The notes beneath the pieces were generated by a model. The model searched no databases. It worked only from the letters and a program-made list of their open reading frames with translations, and had not been told where the DNA came from. This document shows, piece after piece, positions 33,500 to 46,180 of a stretch of DNA of 64,000 bases; the first letter of the stretch is position 1; each line of letters opens with the position of its first letter. The DNA is from Lonicera japonica (Eukaryota > Streptophyta > Magnoliopsida > Dipsacales > Caprifoliaceae). The position numbers and the translations under genes are program-made. The stretch covers positions 47,243,715 through 47,307,714 of the forward strand of contig CM038467.1 of assembly GCA_021464415.1 (NCBI GenBank). The letters are read 5' to 3'.

Positions 33500-36000
33500 A
33501 ATAAAAGCCTTTACAACACATTAGGCTCTTTTAATCTGTACCTTGATGGCATTTTTTGTCATGTTATCCAGGATGGTCGAGGCATGAATTGCATCAATAA
33601 CTCAAATAACCACCCTGTTTGCCAGCCTTTTCGGTAGTTCATTGTCATTATTGCCCCCATAATCCTTTTTTGTTTGCATTTTCGGTGGTTTTGACATACT
33701 CTGCTAAATGACCTTTGCTTATTAATCCTTCCAGGAATTGCTTCAAGGTTTTGCAGTTCTCCCTTCGGTGGCCATGGTCCTTATGATAAAAGTGCCTAAG
33801 TTTGCCATTTCTTGTTGCTAGATTTTCGCCAATTGGTCTCGGACACTTGAAAAGTGGTTGATTCTGAATATCGAACAGTATTTTGTGAATTGGCTTGGTG
33901 AAAACTATATTCACTACTTTGCATCCTTCTTCGCTGACTTTAGAGAAATCATATTTTCTCTTCCTGTTGGACTTATCTCCCACTACCATTTCCCCTATTT
34001 GTTCCTTGCACTTTCCCTTCACTGGCACCAGCTGTTGCAATTTTGTTGTCTTTTACTCGGGCATATTTATTGACCCTTCAGAGCAGCTCAACAAAGGTAT
34101 ATGGAGGACTATGGTCATGGAGTTATAAATTCCATTGCTATCTTTGGGTAAGCCATAGTTGAAAGTGCTTAATGCAAACCTTAAATCATAATCTCATGTC
34201 TCTTGGTATGTTTCCAAATATATGTTGCGATAAATTTTAATACTCATAAGCGCACGAATCAATTTATAGTGTAATGTGTAAGCGATGTCAATCCCACGAG
34301 GACTCAAATAGTAAATTTTATAATTATCTTGTTAATTTTTCACAAAACTCCTAATCTAGCTAGAAAAGTTTATGGGAGTCGAACAAATAAAACAAAGCAA
34401 AGCACGTAAATTAAAGTAATGGAATTAAATTAAATAATACTAAGCAAGATAATAAAATTAATGAATTAATTGACTAGGATTTCGGAGTCATATATTTAAT
34501 ATCGTCTTTTTAAGTATTCATGCGCATAAACTCTATTCTTATCTAGCCTTAATTTGGTCTCTCAACTCTATTAGATACGAAAAATAAAATCATTCAAGTG
34601 TAATTAATTTATAAAATTCAATTATAATTCTTCCACAGCCAAACTTATGTATAAAATCAAAGCACTCACTATATCCATCAAAACACACCCTATATTCGCT
34701 CTTAACAAATCATAAGGTGAATCCAACAAAAAATAATGAGAATCCAACTTTATTTTTGATCAATTAAAATAGACAACCAATAGGAAGAATTGTATTTAAC
34801 ATTAAAGCATTAAATTAGTAGAATCAATTGACATAAACACGTGACATGAAATCAATTAAATGTATTCATCTTGACCCTATCATAAATTTATGCTAACATA
34901 AATAAAATTAAAAGAAAACTTACTCTGACATTAATATAAATTAAATTTTCCAATCTTCAAATCTCCAAAGCAAAAGAGAAAAAGAAAAGAAAAGAAATTG
35001 AGAAAGAGAGAGAAAAGAGAGTGCATGGCATCCACCAAAATGGTGCACCGACCCCCTTCAAATTGCTACTGCTATTGCTCTTTAAATAATTGTAAGGAGT
35101 GAAATCTAAGCTAGGTTTGATAGATGGGCTTGGCCATGAGCTTTGAGGAATGGCCATGAGCTTGAGTAATTGCCATGAGGCTTCATGTTCTTTGGGCTAG
35201 TGGGTTGCTAGTTGGAAGATGGGCTAGCAATTAGGCTTGGGCCCATCTATTTGAGTACAATTTGACGAATTTTCGCTTAATTAAATTGCTGAATTTTGTG
35301 TGGCAATTTCAGACCCCGAGATGGCTGAATTTGAAAAGGCGTTGAACTGTAAAGTTGTAACTCTCAAAATTCTTGTCAAATTAGGCTTAAGAATCTCATG
35401 ATTTGGAGTTCTGAGTAAAAAGTTATGCGCCCAGAAGTATTAACCAATTTTAGGTGTCTTCACACACTTTAATTTATTTATTTTTCTCAATCTTTTTCAA
35501 TTCTTTTCTAGCATTTGAAAAACATTAAAAATAGAAATAATAATAATATTTTACGCTCTCTAAATTATAAATTAGCATGATAAATTATACTAATTTCCTG
35601 ACATGTCAATACTGGGAAAAATATTCGTGTAAAGTATCATATTTCCTTTTTCTCAAATTTGTCAAGGCCTCCAGGGATTTGACAAATTTGTTGTTTGTTA
35701 TAAATCTTTCAATGAATTACTCGGTAAGTTGATCAACCTTCTATGATCATATTCGTCCCATATTTTTGGGCCAGTATCCTTCTCTATTATCATTTCGAAA
35801 ACACTTTGCCTTTGAGCTACTACTGGAACCTCCGATGTAGAAACTTAGATAGCCTTAGCCTTCTCTGCAAATCAGCTTTAGGTCTGAATGGGTGCAACTT
35901 GAGCAGTTTTTTGGGGTTTTGTTTGGGTGTAGCTACCTTGTGGATGAGGCAACAGTGTCTTCTTCTTCATCTTGGGATACCAACTTCTTCAGATGTTTTA
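33500..36000 (-). pseudogene. gag: Gypsy gag, broken and split by a solo LTR
   Basis: The distal part (34040-33648) has a degenerate zinc knuckle FYHKDHGHRRENC, with the expected first Cys lost, followed by LKQFLEGLISKGHLAEYV. Upstream, 34222-34050 shows ALSTFNYGLPKDS and ELL-RVNKYARV-like remnants. The capsid motif FIERFITNNKFVKSLEALTN lies beyond the solo LTR at about 35720-35660, and RHENQTLQTLFIKHLKKL near 36020-35970. Several stops and shifts. The two halves sit on either side of the nested LTR in the right order. Confidence 0.7.
34226..35639 (-). mobile_element. Solo LTR of a gypsy element nested in gag
   Basis: On the minus strand it starts TGATACTTTACACGAATATT and ends AAAATTTATCGCA. 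The end, with GTGCGCTTATGAGTATTAAA, resembles LTR ends of Athila-like elements. The 5 bases on either side (minus strand AAATA before, ACATA after) agree at four of five, consistent with an aged target duplication. It splits gag coding sequence. Confidence 0.7.
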
Positions 36001-36304
36001 TGAAAAGTGTTTGAAGAGTTTGATTCTCATGCCTTAGCATGGTGAGTTCACTTTTTGAGCCACCAGCAGCAGTGCTATGTTCATTGTAATTGCTATCAAT
36101 CGCTCATCTCTTTTAAGAGGTCGGTGGGATTGAATCATTTATTCTCGGAAGGGCTGGTATGATGTCATGACCACCCTGTTACGTTGCTGCTATGACGGTG
36201 ATACTTGGGGGATCATCGATGGTCCTCCTAGTCCAAACTATGATAGGAATTGGAAAAATGAAGTTTCAAAATGTGAAATTGCTAAGGATTGAAAAAATGA
36301 TCTT

Positions 36305-36326
36305 CGTTCCCACATGCGGCACCAAT
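36305..36326 (-). promoter_or_regulatory. Primer-binding site of the minus-strand gypsy element
   Basis: On the minus strand ATTGGTGCCGCATGTGGGAA directly follows the LTR end CACA. It is a decayed version of TGGCGCCGTCTGTGGGAAC, common in plant gypsy elements. The tRNA was not identified. Confidence 0.7.
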
Positions 36327-37978
36327 TGTGGGTGACCAAATATTTGGACTCACCCATAATGAGGAGTTCTCAGCAAAATCAATTCGAGAATGAATCAATC
36401 AAATGATAAACACCAGATTTTTGTTATAGGTAAGTTCCCCTGGGTATTTTCATACCCTTATGGCAGTACATCCTCATTTTATGTGTGTGTGTGTGTTTTA
36501 TTAGTTTAATATCAATAGGATAAGATAGAAGCCACCATCTCTCTCTTTATAATCTGCATAGAATTCATAACCAAATCCTTCTTTTTGAGGCTCCCCTTTT
36601 CTACATATATGTATAGAATTAAGGTCACAAAGGGCCAGTAGAGTGAATAGTAAAATGACTATGGAGGACCAAACTTGGGCACTACTCCAACATTTTACAG
36701 GTGGATTGATCCTTATATATAACTGACTAACTTTATAGTTTATAGATGTCCTCATCTCATTGGCTATAATGACCATCTCAGCATAGTTGTGTGCTTATTT
36801 CAGCTGGAACAGATGTCATATCCTTGTGAAGAGGACCTCATTGGCCTTCACATAACACTACACCAAAACAGAGAATTAGTAACGGTCATTTTTTTCTATC
36901 TGTAATGGTCTAAGTCCGTTACTAGCCTATCACGTGTGTAGTCCGTTACAGAAAAAGTTAAAACCGTTATTACATCTAATTAACTATATTTAGATATACT
37001 TTTAATTCGGTAACAGTCTTAAAATTAGACAATAACGGTCAAAATTGAGTACCGAGTGTTACTACATAAATTTAATTATTAATAATATTAAAAAATGTTA
37101 GATTTTCTATGAAAAACAAAGAAAGTAACCCAAATCTCCCAAATTTTCATTCCAAATTTTTGTTCTCCGTCTTCATTCTCCCTCTCAGTTGTTGGCATCT
37201 TTCTTACCAAAAACCACGGTTCTAAATAAGGATTTACAACGTTTATGCATTCCTTATAGTTTGGGGTAAAATTGCGGTAAACGAGGGAGTGAAATATTGT
37301 GAATACTATTAGAAAAATTGATGAACCTCGCTCGATCTGTAAACCTTGCTCTGAAAGATAAACCCTCATACTCGCTTGTCATTTCTCTTCAACCACCATT
37401 GCATTAACCTAGGGCTTTTTTCTGCTCGATGCCTATTGCTGCAATATTTGGACTTCGTAGATAATTAATAGCCAGGTTTGCTCCAATATTTGGATCTAAT
37501 TTGTGAAATCTTATTTGGTCACATTGTTAAACCTAACATATTGTTTTGATTCATTACTATTGGAATCCTCTGGTTTGATGTTCTGTTTTTTTTATACATA
37601 TATTTGTGTTCCATCTTCAAGCCACCTTGTTCAGGCTATTTGAACTCTTTTCATTTTCAATAAAATAGCTCTCTAGGGACATTGGTCCCCCGGAGTTAAT
37701 TTCTTAAAAAAATAAAATAGAAGAAAATTTTCATTTCATGCGAAATTGGTAAAGACTAACAGAGTGTCTAGGTAAAGAGAAGGCAAACAAATTACTGGAT
37801 AAAATTATTTCATGTGGAGCAGTTTACAAATTACTTACATAATTGGACCGAGAAGGATCGTCCCTAATTTTAAATGTATTTAAAAACTCCCTTTCAAATT
37901 CATTTCTTATATATATATTCGCTCATATGAAACAATTACTATCGTTTTATAATGACAATTATTTTCTTATTTGCCAGT

Positions 37979-40405
37979 CCCTACACTTTATCCCTTCGAC
38001 ATATTTACCTGTCTATGCATAGTGGATACTATTAACAGATTGGGAATAAATAGATATTTTGGACATGAGATCAAAGTTGTTCTTGATGAAGCATACAGGT
38101 AGTTCTCAACAATATTACACTTTTTCTTTAGCTCTTGGTATATCTCCTAGACACAAAGAACAGTGTTGATTTCCATCGTGTAGACTGGCAAGGACTGAAA
38201 GACATATATTAAAATCTATTGGTTGATGACAATTATAATAATATAAAGGTGCTAGGAGCTGAGGAACGAAGAGACATTTTCAGGCGTTGTCTATTGCGTC
38301 ATGGCATTTCTGCTACTAAAAATGAATGGATATCATGTTTAATCAGGTACAAATTAATCTATTTATCTATTTATAGGCACACACACACATATAAATAAAT
38401 ATATTATGTACTCTATCCATCAGCTTAAGTTAACAATTTCACTTTCTTTAAAAAAAATTGAAATACATGTTCTTAAATTAAGAATGTTATGTTAGTTTCG
38501 AAATTAATGCATTAAATTTCACCATAACTAAATAAGAATTATTCTAATTAATTTGGTAGCTGCATCAAAACACACGGAATGATTTCCTGTGAAAATTGTT
38601 TTTTTATAAAAACAACACTTGCAATTAATTTGATATTCATCGAGGGTGTTTATATATGATGGAGAAACTCAACTTAATTAAGTAAATATATGGTGCAGAT
38701 GCCTTGGAAGAATTTGTTGATCAAGAGCATTTCTTCAATACAGTAAGTCCACAATTTACAAACAAAGAAACAATCGTGCAGCTATACAGGGCCTCACATA
38801 TCACATTATTTCATAAAGAACCTATTCTTGACAAAATAAATGGTTGGACAACCTACTCTTGACAAAATAAATGGCTGGACAACCTCTTTCTTGAGGCACC
38901 ATTTGTTGAATCAAGAGATTTATGAGGAAAAATTATACAAAAAGGTAATAATTACTTTAATATTTATATTAAAGTTTGCTTCGTTTTTGTCCCAATCCAG
39001 GATGATTTTTTTCCAAGTCCATTGGGTTCCTGGTTAATTAATATATATACCACAATTTGGACCAAAATCTAGGTGGAATATACTTTCGACTATCCGATTG
39101 ATAATCTAACTTAGCTTACGAATAGGAGAGGCATAGAGCTATATGACATAGATAATTTTTGAATGCTGAAAAGTCAGAACATCTTATAGGTAATGAACTA
39201 AAATAATAAATATATGTATGTGTATATGCCGATACATTAATTCTTGTAGTATAGATAGATATGATCATGTGGAAAGCTTTGTCAAAGTAGCAGTTTTACA
39301 TTTCTGGCGTGGTCTGGTGGATAGTTATGTCTTTCATTATGTTGAGGAGAATGCCATTCTTCTGTTTTATATTAGATCCAATATAGTAACATGTTAGTTA
39401 CACTTATTTAGCTGCTCTTGCATATATGCATGGGAAAATCACATGAAGATCCATCGTGCATTGGCTCTAACACATAAACCACGTACATGTACTGGATATC
39501 TTCTATATTAACATTTACATACATATCTCAAAAGTAATTTTGTTTTCCAAATTAATTAGAGTACTTCTTACTTTATGTTATATATAGGGAATTAATTTGG
39601 TTTAAATTAACAGATAACAAAATTTTGATTTATGTATGTTGCCATTTTCCATCTCTAGGTGTTCGAATGTTGATAAGAAAGACTTCCTTATACTTTCGCA
39701 ACAAGATTCAAGACATACTCCTTGAAGAATTTAAGCAAGTAGAAAAGTAAGTATACACCCCTCTTATATGTTTAATATTAGATCATATGCATCATTCTAC
39801 GAAAAATTATTAGAAGTCAGCAAGACTAAATTAAATTAAAAGCTTAATTTGTCCACTAATAGAAAATGCATATACAATAATATTCCTTCATCTCCCTAGC
39901 CATCCACTGCCGCTCCGGTACGTCCCCAAACCCCCATGCGCAATTAACGTGCTTTCAGTGGCAAAAGTGTTATTTCCCTTAGTATGTTGGAAACAGTGCT
40001 CCACGCCAATAAATATAGTGTTAAATTGTTGCTTATTTTGGCACTAGATCCATATATATGGTAGTACATGGATGCAAAGTAACTTAAAATAATTTAAAGA
40101 TAATACATTCATATCTAAGGTAGTACATGGACAAATTAACTCAATTAAAGGCAGTCATATCCAAATTCATATGATGGCTACCATTATCCTCATGTTGCCC
40201 AATTCATTTTATATGTACTGTTCATCTTTGCCACACATATTCTTAAACTTTTTCTTTTCTTTTCTTTTTGAAAAGCACATATTTTTAAACTCCAGTATGG
40301 GCTTTTATATATAATTTACTTAAATTTTAAATTTCAGGAGTACTTGGAGCCCTTGATACAAAAGCCTTACTCTTTACTTATATTCACGCTGCGACTTCTC
40401 TACAG
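37979..40405 (+). pseudogene. ent-Kaurene-synthase-like diterpene synthase fragment, captured in CACTA
   Basis: Six exon-like pieces in order match the N-terminal and middle alpha-helical part of KS-type diterpene synthases: 37979-38098 ([24 protein letters not shown]), 38260-38346 (CVMAFLLLKMNGYHV), 38699-38944 (EEFVDQEHFFNT, LYRAS, LDKINGWTTSFLRHHLL), 39073-39189 (NRRGIELYDIDN), 39659-39746 (CSNVDKKDFLIL, EEFKQVEK) and 40338-40405 (AATSL). Most pieces still end in AG/GT splice borders. CVMAF rather than a DXDD motif favours KS over CPS. Stops, shifts and a 31-bp duplication (38830-38891) break it, and the class I DDXXD region is absent. Intact relatives make ent-kaurene for gibberellins in plastids. 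Confidence 0.8.
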
Positions 40406-40628
40406 TGTATGTTTTGATTCCTTATATTACCATCTTTTGCAACTTTGGGTGTAGTTAACTGGCTTTCATGGTGAATGAAATATTATTGTTTTGATGTTTG
40501 CCATATTCACACGGCAGCTTCTCTAAAGTGTATGTTTTGAATCCGTATATCACCATCTTGTAGAACTTTGGGTGTAGTTGATTGGCTTACATGGTGAATG
40601 AAGTAATATTGTTTTGATGTTTGCCATA
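40383..40628. repeat. 123-bp tandem duplication inside the CACTA element
   Basis: TTCACGCTGCGACTTCTCTA and its downstream bases at 40383 recur at 40506, both copies ending GATGTTTGCCATA. It includes the last recognisable exon scrap of the synthase fragment. Confidence 0.8.
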
Positions 40629-41443
40629 TGTTAGTTAAACAGTGCAAGGTCTTTGCCAAGTACTATGTACTTTTATCAATAGCTATGTATTACTAATTCG
40701 GAATAAGTGTTCTCTTGATAATGTTATTGGTTGAGGTTCATTGTGATTGTATACAATTGGACCAATGTTCTCTTGATAATGTCATGGGTAGCTAATTCCA
40801 ACCGCAAGGGGAATAAAACAAATTTTTTTTGTTTTTCTTGGTATTAGTAATGGCTATAAACCGTTACTAACTCAGTAACGCTTTTTATAAGGTTACGGCA
40901 TCAGCAACAGTTTTTATTCGTTACTACTAGAAAATTAAATTAATTAATAAGTACAATATAGTAACGGTCTTTTGCTTATAGTAACGGACAAAACACGTGA
41001 CGAAAAATCATTTCACAACGGTCTTCAAGTTGTCTGTCACGGTTAAAATCCGTTACACTCATAATTATAGTAACGGTTCTTAATTAATTTCAGTAACGGT
41101 TTTTATCCGTTACTATGTCAGCTGCCACGCCTAAATAGTAACAGACATTTTGTGTTACTAAAATTTTCTGTAACGCAAAATGTCTGTTACAAAATGCCTG
41201 TTTTGGTATAGTGTATAACTATATTGGCACACAAGAACATCACCTTGATCGTGTTGCCCAAAACATAACCATATCGGCCCAAGCACAACTTAGTCGGCAA
41301 TGAGATCTCTTTATCGCCGTTCCATTCCGAGAATGTTCTGTGATTAGACTTAGGCTTCTATTAATATACAAAGCTAGACCCATTTGGCAATGTGCCTAAT
41401 AATCTCTACCCAATAATTATTCTATAATTTTTAGACTCCCTCA

Positions 41444-42990
41444 AATATGATTTTCAGTATATAATTGTGGAGTAGCACTTTAACTAATACAATTTAACTT
41501 TAAGGTTAACTTTCATGAGTTATTTTCACATATCAAAAATCAATTCTAAAACATATATTATTGAATAGGCATCTTATGCATTTCAAGTGGGTTCTATGTA
41601 GAGCACACTGCTTGAGTGAATATTGACAATATAAGTAGGTTAGTTTGATTTCTATTAACTTAATCAATTCTAAATTAAATAAAAAAATTAAATGATCAGA
41701 ATTTTATGCACTTCTCTTCTTCTCTTTTCAATCTTATCTTCCTAAAATTGTATTTTCTAGTAATTTATTATTGAACATTAATAAGATATTGGAGCAAACT
41801 AAATATTAAATTTAGTAAATTTAACTTCTCTTTTAAAATAACTTTAATAATTTAGTTTTGTTATAAGCTTTATTTTTAGAAACAAACCGTTAAAAGAGTT
41901 TTATTTTTCTACAAGAGTGGTGTGATATGTTTCCTGAGATATAAAAGCAAAGTAAATTTTAGTATGTGGTTCTTTATATTTTTGGAGAAAGTCTATTATA
42001 CTCTTAGGCAATAGTGTAAAACATTAAAAAGATGTGAAAAATTCAATTGTGGGTTACAAAAGCCCACCCATTAGGCTTAAAAAGACAAATATACAAAGTA
42101 GGCAAACAAAAGGATCTTGATCTTTAACCAAATAAAGATCAAGGATCAAACAACCAAAAGAAAGGAAAACAGTAAATTACAAAGCCGAGGAAAACCAAAT
42201 ATATAGTTCTTTATATTTATAATCCAAACAAAATTGAATAAGAGTTTTAGTTCTGTAAATCTTATTCAATCCCCGATAAGTCCTAGTTCGTAATAACATA
42301 CTGATTTTTATATTTGCGAAAACTTGAGGAAAGTTATCAAGAATAATATTAACAGGTAAAATAAAAGTTTTGTTTTTTTTTTTTTTCTGTAATTCATTTT
42401 CTTTTAAAAATTTATCATTATTCATGTGATCAAAATTTTAGTAAATAAGTAATATTATGTAATTTGAGACGGATGGTAAATTATTATTTTTGAAATATAA
42501 ATAAATTATTTTAAAAAAAGAAGTGAGTATGTTAGTTTTATTAGCTGATTAGGCTTTAAAACCCATTGTTGATGATATATTATAATATTCAATAAATATG
42601 AAAAATTATCAATTTTATATACAATTATTAAAAATAAAATAAAATTTAATCGAGTTGTGAATTCTAAACTAATCTCCACATCTCCCTTTCTTCAACTTTA
42701 ACAAAATCAACCACCATCAATTTCAAATTAATGAAAATATTGTTGACCAAACCATTCACATCCTTGTGTTAAATTCTATGGAACAAAATGATTATGGTCT
42801 TTCATTCAAGGGAAATTTTTCAGAAGTAATAAATGGTTAATATTTTGATAAATTTTTAGTCAACATAATTTTCATTGTAATTTATCATTTGCACCAAATT
42901 TTACTGAATAGTATATTTTAATAATATGATTTTAGTATAGGTTTAGTGAAATAAATTATGTTCATCTATATTTCTCTCTAAAAAAAACTC
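41444..42990. repeat. G-family repeat unit 6
   Basis: Begins right at the gypsy LTR junction with ATTTTCAG and a GTGGAGTAGC block; the core GAGCACACTGCTTGAGTG starts at 41601. It parallels 29267-30400. A stretch at 42040-42190 is not shared and may be a small insertion. Confidence 0.6.
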
Positions 42991-43219
42991 TAGTCGCTCA
43001 TGATCTCTCTTCATCTACTTTCTCTTCTCCCCTTCTCCTCCCATTGGAGGAGGAGAGAAACCCATTTTCCTTTACGGTTTTATACTATATAATAATACCT
43101 CTATATTTAAATGTCTTTTGACATGTTTTTCAGATCTATGAGGTTTTTGTCTCACTTTTTATGCGAGATTTTATCTTTCTTCCTATTTGAAATGAAGTTT
43201 TAATTGTCTCGAATAGTAT

Positions 43220-44130
43220 GGATCAGAGTTTCAAACCTCTGACTCTACTAATAATAAAATTGCACATTTACTACTTGAACAAGTGAGATATATATTTTAA
43301 AAATATTTATGAAGTATAACATTGCACACGCAATTACTAAGATTAGCATGGTGGTCAGAACTTGCTCCTAATTAGCGAGAGGTCTCGAGTTTGAGTCCTG
43401 CTTATCGTGGATGTACTCAATATATATATATAACATTGTACACGTATCGCGTGTGTGGCGGATATATTCTAGTATGTATAGAAGCTAGTTAGACTAAATT
43501 AAGATCAAATTGCATCAATGCCTCCCAAACTATGAGAGAAGATTGCAATTTGTACCATAAACATGCAATTTTGCCATCAGTTACCCCCGGCTAGAACGAG
43601 CAACTCAAGTGAAGGAGTTTTGAGAGTAAAGTAAACCCTAAATAAAAAGAAACATCTTATTTGAATCATTGCATTATTGCTAAACTACCCAGTTCTTGAT
43701 ATTGTTTTTATTCTTGGGACAGAATGCACTTAATTTAATCCATATTATGTCATTTTTGGCACCTTTTTGGCATATTTTTTTTTTAAAAAAAAATATTATT
43801 ATTTTTTAAATTTTAAATTTTTTTATACTATCATCATTTGGCACATGTTTTAGACGTGCACTCAAAGCAAGAGGAGATCCTTTTGCTAAATCGATAAAAT
43901 TACCAAGTTATTTTACTTTTTAATTTTAAAATAAAAACTAAAGGTGGATTCATGATTCCTTGAAAGATGAGCTGTGTAAAATAATATGTGAGTTATCGAG
44001 AATTTTATTATTGAACGTAAATACAAAAACAAAAACAAATATTTCACTAGTAATCAAAATTTCAACTTCGGTTAGTATTTAGAATTAATCATAACATACA
44101 TAAAAGGAAAATAGGAAGAGGGTTTGAGAG
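43220..44130. repeat. Segment duplicated at 51195-52568 (here without the MITE)
   Basis: Shared blocks include TTTCAAACCTCTGACTCTAC (43229), GCACTTAATTTAATCCATAT (43727), AGAGGAGATCCTTTTGCTAA and TAAAAGGAAAATAGGAAGAG. The other copy has a MITE and then the Tat 5' LTR inserted, so this copy shows the empty sites of both. Confidence 0.75.
43330..43425 (+). mobile_element. tRNA-derived SINE head fragment
   Basis: A box TAGCATGGTGGTCAGA (43343-43358) and B box GAGTTTGAGTCCTGC (about 43386-43400) lie at Pol III spacing. A matching scrap at 51320 has lost 29 bases between ATTAGC repeats. No poly-A tail or target duplication is clear. Confidence 0.45.
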
Positions 44131-44180
44131 CTTAAGGTTGATTAAGGATTCAAACTCACAATATGTCACTTAAACAACAA

Positions 44181-44372
44181 GATCATAATATAAGTTTCAC
44201 CTTTCCATGGTTAATGAATTAATATTTTGTACTAGAGCAACTAAATTTATATCAATATTCTAATTAAGATCATAACATAAGTCCAAACTTTTCATGGTTA
44301 ATGAATTAATTAATATTTTGTACTAGAGCTTAACTAAATTTATATCAATATTCTAATTAACAATGAGGTAAA
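44181..44372. repeat. 97-bp tandem duplication
   Basis: GATCATAATATAAG and downstream bases at 44181 recur at 44278. Both copies end ATATCAATATTCTAATTAA. Confidence 0.75.
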
Positions 44373-46180
44373 AACTTGAGGCGGGCTATACCCACCTCGG
44401 CCACCCCCTAAGTCCGCCCTTGATAAAAACACTTATTTTTCTTTACCTCAATATCCTAGCTTTCTTTATGTTCTTTCTCTTTTATTTCAAAAGATCGAGT
44501 ATATTTAATGATCGCCGGCTACCTACCAATAGAATTTCGACGACTTCATTCGAGCTACAATATCATTGGCGGATCTCCGACGACCTTATCAGAGCTCTGG
44601 CAATGGGCAACTGCTATGATAATAGTTGGTATAGTGAGACAAACATTTAAAAATATCCTTGTAGCTAAATCAAATTGTGAAGAAAACACTTAAGGTGTCA
44701 TTTTCTTGGATATAATTGTATAAAGAACCTCCCAACCCATTCTCTCATTAATTTTTAACTTTTATCTATTAACTTTTTGATTAAAATATTATAAAGTAGT
44801 TTCTCTTTTCTTTTTTCACACCAAGTACAAGAAATCCATAATTATACTCTCTCACCCTCTCAATCTTGAATTAATAGTCTCACTTTGAATTTGAGACATT
44901 TTAAGAAAACACTAATTTTAACATAATCAATGGTTAGAAACAAAACTTGTTTTCTTTAAAAAAAATCATACACTAATTATTCACAAAAAAACAAAAACAA
45001 AAACAAATAAGACTATCAATTTAAAACATTAATTCTAATTAAAAAAATGTGGGATCGTCAATTTGAAACGGAATGAGTATCATTCATATCACTTATAAAG
45101 GAGTTCTAAGTGGGACATTGCCACCTATCATCTTTGTCCCTTGGCATCTACATGTCATTTGAACAGACAAAAGCTTGATTCAATAATTTCTATATATTTC
45201 ATTTAAGCATTCACAACCGTAAAACTAGGGGCATGATAAGTAAAACAAATTTATCTTGTTAACTTTGAGTGTTCTAAATAACAGTATGACATAAAGTAGA
45301 TATAAAATAAATATTATACGGTATTTTAGTAACTAAGAGGGTTTAGAGAGAGTAAAAGAGGGAGAGTGTGGAGAGAGAATAAAAAGGAAGAGAGACCAAA
45401 TCTCTCATGCCAATTATTTTGGTGTGAGAGGAAAAAAATTACTTAAATGTTGTTTATGAAAAGGGTAGCCCTCCCAGGTTTATCAACCCAAAGTATATTA
45501 AGAAATTTAGCCCAACTTAATTTTTTCATACACTTTTCTACAAAACAATGTTTTGTTCTATCAAACTCAACCGTTGCGTACTTCTGTAGGATAAATATAT
45601 CATACTTATCCTACCCATAGTGGGTGCTCTTCAGTGGTGGATGGAAGGGCGCCGAGGGGGCTGGGGGTGGTGGGAGGGGTGGTTTGGTAGACCATCCCTC
45701 CCCTAAATTTTTGAAAATTTGAGTGGTAATATTATTATTTTCTTTAAGTATAAGAATGCTACACTTTATTGGCTCATTAATTTTTTTTTCAATAACTAAA
45801 ATTTATAACCTTTTGAGTTTAAACATATAAATACAAACTATAATCTTACATACAATGGGACCGATATAAAAATACTAAAAAAATAACACACAACAATTAT
45901 AGATCTTTCTCATTTAATTTATTTTAAGTTTTTTTTCATATTAATTAATTTTATATTAAAAAATAAAAAATTGTACTTGTGTCCCTCCCCCACCTCAACA
46001 CAACAAGATGCTCTTAGACCAAATACCATTTTGATTTTTTATGAAAAAGTCAAAAATGAACTAATAATAGGACAAGAGCTTCGAAATGAGAAAGATAAAG
46101 GCCCATCTACGTTTTCCATTTGTGGGCCATATTGCATCATTGCTAAACGACATGGCTATTTGTCTTATTTCTATTATTAG
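44373..46180. other. Unassigned DNA
   Basis: No gene recognised. 45640-45700 is a G-rich scrap (GGGCGCCGAGGGGGCTGGGG) resembling ends of common plant transposons. Short ORFs at 44420-44693 and 45971-46180 match nothing I know. Confidence 0.35.

Larger units (their letters stand above)
36856..41213. mobile_element. CACTA transposon (4.36 kb, non-autonomous) carrying a terpene synthase fragment
   Basis: Terminal inverted repeats CACTACACCAAAACAG (36856-36871) and, read inward from 41213, CACTATACCAAAACAG agree at 15 of 16. Dense GTAACGG / CCGTTAC subterminal repeats fill about 200 bases at the left end and 330 at the right. The bases outside are TAA and TAT, two of three alike. It lies inside a gypsy LTR. 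No transposase coding is visible, so it would depend on another element's transposase. The interior is a broken multi-exon host-type gene fragment. Confidence 0.9.
33057..41443 (-). mobile_element. Truncated Ty3/gypsy element (Tat-like), minus strand, with two nested insertions
   Basis: On the minus strand the order is 5' LTR (41443-36327, interrupted by a CACTA element), primer-binding site (36326-36305), leader, gag (interrupted by a solo LTR) and protease, ending abruptly near 33057. RT, RNase H, integrase and the 3' LTR are missing. Without the CACTA element the LTR is about 756 bp. It begins TGAGGGAGTCTAAAA and ends GGTCACCCACA on the minus strand. Confidence 0.75.

Noticed and set aside
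36855..41214. The terpene synthase pieces as a resident host gene
   Set aside because: They carry stops and shifts, lack the DDXXD region, and lie wholly between CACTA termini inside a retrotransposon LTR.
44420..44693. Two overlapping ORFs of 76 and 61 codons
   Set aside because: No similarity to known families; short, overlapping in different frames, in repeat-derived DNA.
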